From: Zhenhengia yiwuensis
GTDB taxonomy: Bacteria; Bacillota; Clostridia; Lachnospirales; Cellulosilyticaceae
Reading direction: 5' to 3'
DNA: 64,000 nucleotides
NCBI RefSeq assembly: GCF_014384995.1
Contig: NZ_JACRSY010000003.1
Coordinates: 124,001-188,000 of the forward strand
Shown: positions 59,894 through 64,000 of the stretch, in pieces
Layout of the letters: the number at the start of each line of letters is the position of its first letter
How positions within the stretch are numbered: position 1 is the stretch's first letter
Program-made: the position numbers and the translations under genes
Notes under the pieces: generated by a model
Databases searched by the model: none
Seen by the model: the letters and a program-made list of their open reading frames with translations, nothing else
Told to the model about the DNA's origin: nothing

Positions 59894-61849
59894 ATGAATC
59901 TATGGCATGGTACTATCAATGTAAAGGAAAAGTGGAATGATAAAGTTATAAGTTTGCTTAGAAAAGTATCAATATTTCGCAGACTAAATTTAGCATTCAT
60001 GTTACTCTTAATAACTGCTACTGTTTTTTTAACTTTTTTTAGCTTTTATAAGTACTACTTTGAAATAAAAAAAAATACAAACCAGTATATTTCAGTACTT
60101 GCACAGAATGTTTCAATGAAAATAGAAGACATTTTGCAAGAATATGAAGAAATTGCATTGACTTTTTATGATGATCCCAAAATCATTACAGCATTAAAAG
60201 AGAACAGAATGCTTAGAAATGATAAAAGAGCTGCATCTCAAGAGCTTTATGAGAAGAATTCTAGTTCTATCGAAAGTAAGTTATATGGCATAAAGAGTGC
60301 CCAAAAGTATATCGTAAATATACAATTTGTCTCACCAGAGCAACAGTATTACATGACTGAACCTAATGGTTACCGAAGGGGAGGGTCAATTAGGGACTTA
60401 GATGAATTTTACAAATCTGATTTTTATAAAGTGCCTCAAGAAAAAAAAGGATACCCTGTTTGGTTTGATACATCTAAACAGACTGCTACATTTTATAAAA
60501 ATGAGCAGAGTATCTATGGGCTTGCTAATATTATGACTTTATGTGTAGGTATATATTCTCCAATTAATAGGGAGTTTCTTGGCGTTTTAGTACTTAATAT
60601 TGATTTAAATGCTTTTTCAGATGCTTTGGAAGGTTATGGGTATTATGAGAGTGGCAATACATTTCTTATTGGTGAAGAAGGGGTAGTGATGTGGTTTAAT
60701 CCTAGTATTTCGGCACCATCTTTTCCAAAAGATGATGAGCTTTTTAAGAGCATGCAACAACAAGGTAAGGGAGTTATTCAGAAAGAAATCGGTGGGAGTC
60801 AGGTGGTGTTGGCATATGATGCCATTGATAATACCAAGATTTTTGCAGCACATATTGTAGATATGGAGGTTCTACTGAAAGGAACTTATCAAACCAGAAA
60901 TCTCTGTATTGCAGTATTGCTAGGAACTGTGATTGCCTGTTTGATTATCTCCTATTATGTCACCAAAAGCATATCGGATCCCATTGGAGGATTGGTGAAC
61001 ATTATGCAGAAGGCTGGAAATGGGAAGTGGGAGGAGCGTTATCATAACTCAGGGAATGATGAGATAGCCATTTTAGGAGACAAATTTAATGAGATGGCAG
61101 ACAAAACAAATCAATTGATCGAGCAGGTTTACATTTCTGAAATAAGAAGGCAGGAAATTTTGCTAAATTGGAAGAATGCTAAATTGGATGCTCTTTTGAT
61201 GCAGATTAATCCCCATTTTTTATACAATACGTTAGACATTATTAGGTGGGAGGCGATGTATGAAGCCAATGGTGAAAGTACAGTTACCCAGATGATTGAA
61301 AAGTTTAGCCAGCTTTGCAGAATGGGGATGAGAGCGGGGGGCAAGACTATTACCTTGAAGGAAGGCATTGAGCATGCACAGATATATCTCGATGTCATTA
61401 ATTTTAGGCATAACGACAAAATACTGCTAAAAAAAGATATAAGAATAGATACGGAAGCAATATATATCCCACAGTTTATGTTACAACCTATTATGGAAAA
61501 TGCAGTCATACATGCATTTGGAGATGCAAGCAAAGGGTATGAGATTGAAATTAGTGCGATTATTCAGGAGGATGTACTTTTAATTCAAGTAGAGGATAAT
61601 GGGAAGGGTATGACACAGGATGAAAAGCAGCAGCTTGAAGCAGTAATTGACCAGCCAACTTCAGGAGAAGACAGTATTGGATTAGGTAACGTAAATCGGA
61701 GAATACGTCTGTTTTATGGAGATGATTATGGCATTAAGATAAACAGTCAATGCGGAGAGGGGACAAACATACAGATAGAACTTCCAGTAAGAAGGCAATC
61801 GGAAGATATGGAAAAGGTATGGGGAGGAGCTACGAAAAATGGCATATAA
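59894..61849 (+). CDS. Sensor histidine kinase, YesM type
   Basis: A 651-residue membrane kinase of the YesM/LytS-like His_kinase family that senses an extracellular sugar signal. Layout: first membrane helix (about 36-56), extracellular dCache-like sensor (about 57-330), second helix (about 334-354), HAMP domain (about 355-410), the His_kinase domain with phospho-accepting His in NPHFLYNTLDIIRW near 440, and an ATPase domain with VEDNGKGM near 570 and GLGNVNRRI. The ribosome site for ATG 59894 is poor (GGGGGA about 13 nt upstream). It overlaps the regulator gene by 11 nt. It likely controls the transporter genes at both sides. Confidence 0.88.
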   Translation: MNLWHGTINVKEKWNDKVISLLRKVSIFRRLNLAFMLLLITATVFLTFFSFYKYYFEIKKNTNQYISVLAQNVSMKIEDILQEYEEIALTFYDDPKIITALKENRMLRNDKRAASQELYEKNSSSIESKLYGIKSAQKYIVNIQFVSPEQQYYMTEPNGYRRGGSIRDLDEFYKSDFYKVPQEKKGYPVWFDTSKQTATFYKNEQSIYGLANIMTLCVGIYSPINREFLGVLVLNIDLNAFSDALEGYGYYESGNTFLIGEEGVVMWFNPSISAPSFPKDDELFKSMQQQGKGVIQKEIGGSQVVLAYDAIDNTKIFAAHIVDMEVLLKGTYQTRNLCIAVLLGTVIACLIISYYVTKSISDPIGGLVNIMQKAGNGKWEERYHNSGNDEIAILGDKFNEMADKTNQLIEQVYISEIRRQEILLNWKNAKLDALLMQINPHFLYNTLDIIRWEAMYEANGESTVTQMIEKFSQLCRMGMRAGGKTITLKEGIEHAQIYLDVINFRHNDKILLKKDIRIDTEAIYIPQFMLQPIMENAVIHAFGDASKGYEIEISAIIQEDVLLIQVEDNGKGMTQDEKQQLEAVIDQPTSGEDSIGLGNVNRRIRLFYGDDYGIKINSQCGEGTNIQIELPVRRQSEDMEKVWGGATKNGI

Positions 61850-63359
61850 AGTATTGATTGTAGATGATGAAGAAATTGTGTGTAGGGGAATGGCACAGTT
61901 CGTGAAATGGCAGGAACATGATTTTGAAGTGGTAGGTACAGCTTACAATGTAGATGATGCAATGGTCTTGCTAAATCAGCTTGCTATTGATGTGGTTTTT
62001 ATGGATATTCGTATGCCGGGAAAAACAGGGTTGGATTTGCTACAAATGATACAGAAGAGATTTCCAAATATAAAATCTATCATACTAAGTGGTTTTAGTG
62101 AGTTTTCATATGCAAGAGAAGCGATGAGATATGGAGCAGTTGATTATTTAAATAAACCTGTGAATTTAAAAGAGATAGAAGAACTGCTAAAACGTCTAAA
62201 AGTGATGTTTATGGAGGAAAAAAAAGAGCAAGAGATTCGTGCAAACCGCGTGGAAGCCTTATTATTGTCGGCGGCAAAGGGATATGCAAAAGTAGAACAG
62301 GAGAAATATCAGCTTCCCGTATTCAAGCGCTGGTATGGAATTGCACTAGGATTGTTGGATAGAGCATTTTCAGAGCAGGAAATAAAAGAAAAAAAGCAGG
62401 AAATGCGTTTGGAGATTGGGCAGATAGTTCCGGGAGCTTACATATTAGATAGTCATGTATATGGAGTTTTTGCAATTATTCCATACAAAGAGGAGTCAGA
62501 AGTTGAAAATTTTATCAATATGATAACACAGATTTGTAGTATGAACAGAGAGTGGATTTGTGGAGTAAGTAAAACGAAAAATGGTGTTGAAAATTTAAGA
62601 GAAGCATATCAAGAAGCTGAACGTGCACTGAATTATCAAAAAGCTGGTGAGAGAAGGGGTTTAGTTTGCTATAAAAATATAGAGCCCTTATTTTCACAGA
62701 ATACACCAGAGGTACAGGATGTCATTTCAAGAGTGATGTGTATGCTTACAAATCCGGAGAAGAGAAATGATGCTCCAAAGAAACTTGAGAATGACCTTAG
62801 ACTTATTTGGAATCAAGGATTTACCATTATGCAGTTTCAAACAATCTGTATTCAATATTTAATTGAATTAAATAGTTTTCATCAAGGCCTGAAAATAAAA
62901 AATGCAGATTTACATAGACAACTGAATCAGACATTGAGGGAGATATTACTTAGTAATGATTTTGAAGCAACAATCGTATGTATGATAGATCATATAAAGA
63001 ATTTAGTGAATCAATTGAATGAGGCTGATGAACAGCAGTTGGGCAAGGGGGTAATAAAAGAGATACAATTGTTTATTCTCACACACTATGGGGAGAATAT
63101 TACCTTAAATATGCTTGCTGAGCAGTTTTACCTGCATCCTAATTATTTAAGCCGCTTTTTTAAAGAGAAAACAGGTAAAAATTTTATAGAATATCTAACA
63201 GAAGTAAGAATGGAGAAAGTAAAGGAATTGTTAATAAATACAGATAATAAAGTGGTAGATATTAGTCTTATGGTCGGTTATGATAATCCCAGATATTTTA
63301 GCAAGGTATTTAAACAGTTTACTGGTATGACACCAAGTGAATATAGAGAAAAATTATGA
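61839..63359 (+). CDS. Response regulator with AraC-type DNA-binding domain, YesN type
   Basis: Partner of the kinase at 59894. The 506-residue product has an N-terminal receiver domain with acidic residues DDEE at 9-12, phospho-acceptor Asp56 in VVFMDIRMPGKTGLD and Lys near 106 (LNKPVN). A middle region of about 270 residues follows. The C-terminal AraC HTH domain (about 405-505) has ITLNMLAEQFYLHPNYLSRFFKEKTGKNF and VVDISLMVGYDNPRYFSKVFKQFTGMTPSEYR. The ATG has GGGAGGAG about 11 nt upstream and overlaps the kinase gene. It probably activates the neighbouring sugar transporter. Confidence 0.92.
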   Translation: MAYKVLIVDDEEIVCRGMAQFVKWQEHDFEVVGTAYNVDDAMVLLNQLAIDVVFMDIRMPGKTGLDLLQMIQKRFPNIKSIILSGFSEFSYAREAMRYGAVDYLNKPVNLKEIEELLKRLKVMFMEEKKEQEIRANRVEALLLSAAKGYAKVEQEKYQLPVFKRWYGIALGLLDRAFSEQEIKEKKQEMRLEIGQIVPGAYILDSHVYGVFAIIPYKEESEVENFINMITQICSMNREWICGVSKTKNGVENLREAYQEAERALNYQKAGERRGLVCYKNIEPLFSQNTPEVQDVISRVMCMLTNPEKRNDAPKKLENDLRLIWNQGFTIMQFQTICIQYLIELNSFHQGLKIKNADLHRQLNQTLREILLSNDFEATIVCMIDHIKNLVNQLNEADEQQLGKGVIKEIQLFILTHYGENITLNMLAEQFYLHPNYLSRFFKEKTGKNFIEYLTEVRMEKVKELLINTDNKVVDISLMVGYDNPRYFSKVFKQFTGMTPSEYREKL

Positions 63360-63502
63360 TAAAGATAGGAAAGGTAATAAATACAGTAGTTCCAATTAAA
63401 CGCCTTGATAGCATACAAATTGAAAAGGTAAATATGTATGGAAAAAAGACGACTTTTCTGAATTTGTGATATAATAAAAATAAAAGGCTAGGAGGAAGGG
63501 GT

Positions 63503-63973
63503 ATGAGAAATATAATAGGATGTATTGCTATTATTACCTTTTTATGTACAGGTTGTTCTTCAAGTAAGATGGGTGACATCTATATGCAGGATGATAAGAT
63601 TACGAATGAGGGAGATTCCTATAGCCTTCATAAAGAAGAACAGAGTATAGAGGGACAAGTTTATACGGGTCAGCTAGAATTTGAGGGGATGGACACCTTA
63701 TGGGACTATGAGGCGGCAGAAGATATGGAGGTTGAAGTTTCTTATTGCTTATCTGTAAGTCAAGGGAAGGCAAAACTTGTTTATATTGATCCCAATGATA
63801 AGCCACATATTATTGTAGAAAATAAAGATAGAGTGAAGACTGAGGAGTTAGAAAATGTAGTTTTACAAATAAAAAAAGGCAGAAATAGAATTAAACTAGT
63901 AGCCATGAATAGGGCTCAAATTAATTTAAGGTTTAAAATTAGTGAAGGAAACTTAAATTCATTAGGGTTTTAA
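63503..63973 (+). CDS. Small lipoprotein of unknown function
   Basis: A 156-residue exported lipoprotein. The signal is RNIIGCIAIITFLCTGC with the lipidated Cys near residue 18, followed by SSSKMG. The mature part is acidic and probably beta-rich; the segment LVYIDPNDKPHII followed by VVLQIKKGRNRIKLVAMNRAQINLRFKI recalls small clostridial proteins with a carbohydrate-binding-like jelly roll, but I cannot name the family. It has a strong AGGAGG site and a TATAAT at 63470-63475, so it is transcribed alone or with what follows beyond the window. Confidence 0.65.
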   Translation: MRNIIGCIAIITFLCTGCSSSKMGDIYMQDDKITNEGDSYSLHKEEQSIEGQVYTGQLEFEGMDTLWDYEAAEDMEVEVSYCLSVSQGKAKLVYIDPNDKPHIIVENKDRVKTEELENVVLQIKKGRNRIKLVAMNRAQINLRFKISEGNLNSLGF

Positions 63974-64000
63974 TAATAAAATGAGAGAGGTTATAGTATA

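Noticed and set aside
1..64000. CRISPR array, prophage, toxin-antitoxin or defence island
   Set aside because: No regularly spaced repeats, phage structural genes, or recognisable toxin, nuclease or defence gene pairs were seen on either strand.

Overview
The window is AT-rich, densely coded DNA from an anaerobic, low-GC Gram-positive bacterium, most likely a clostridium of the Lachnospirales/Cellulosilyticum kind. This is inferred from a Trp T-box, ECF vitamin transporters, a PdxR-type regulator, anaerobic sulfite reductase (AsrABC), YesMN-type sensing of sugars, MurNAc recycling and strong AGGAGG-type ribosome binding sites. No rRNA, tRNA, CRISPR array or prophage was seen. Gene calls, promoters, terminators and RNA folds below were read by eye; nothing was searched against a database.

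Layout. 1-11.5 kb holds housekeeping genes: the enolase C-terminus, an M3 oligopeptidase, a strong promoter with a 20-codon ORF and terminator ahead of an ABC-class ATPase, secG, gapN, a complete but frameshifted IS4-family element inserted in the gapN terminator, a cytidylate-kinase-like gene and RNase R. 11.8-16 kb is a four-gene sugar ABC transporter, followed by a decayed surface-protein gene. 17.6-24.1 kb has a NrnA-type phosphoesterase and a cell-wall sugar (MurNAc) salvage operon (MupG, secreted serine hydrolase, MurQ, MurP-like PTS). 24.2-26.4 kb has a sigma/anti-sigma scar and two lipid genes on the minus strand. 26.4-29.7 kb is a tryptophan T-box and a TrpXYZ-type importer. 29.8-33.5 kb is a minus-strand ECF transporter, possibly for corrinoids.

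33.7-39.5 kb carries a four-domain CoA-disulfide-reductase/rhodanese/TusA/DsrE protein, a YitT remnant, a transglutaminase-like protein with a thioredoxin-like tail, and a thioredoxin. 39.5-42.7 kb is a vitamin B6 locus (PdxR-like regulator, pyridoxal kinase, ECF S component). A 0.5 kb intergenic region after it holds a strongly folded candidate RNA of about 190 nt. Next come a small unknown gene, mutY, a second candidate small RNA, and a LysR regulator with asrABC. 49.2-55.7 kb is the early tetrapyrrole pathway (hemA, hemC, cobA-hemD, hemB, hemL), which supplies the precursor of the siroheme needed by AsrC; a 215-bp foldback element separates hemA from hemC. 55.8-64 kb is a divergent carbohydrate uptake locus: two permeases on the minus strand, then a binding protein, YesM/YesN-like sensor and regulator, and a small lipoprotein on the plus strand.

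The best candidates for something undescribed are the folded RNA at 42786-42975, the small RNA at 44779-44986, the leader-ORF/terminator unit at 2865-3068, the possible second control layer after the Trp T-box, and the foldback element at 50446-50660.
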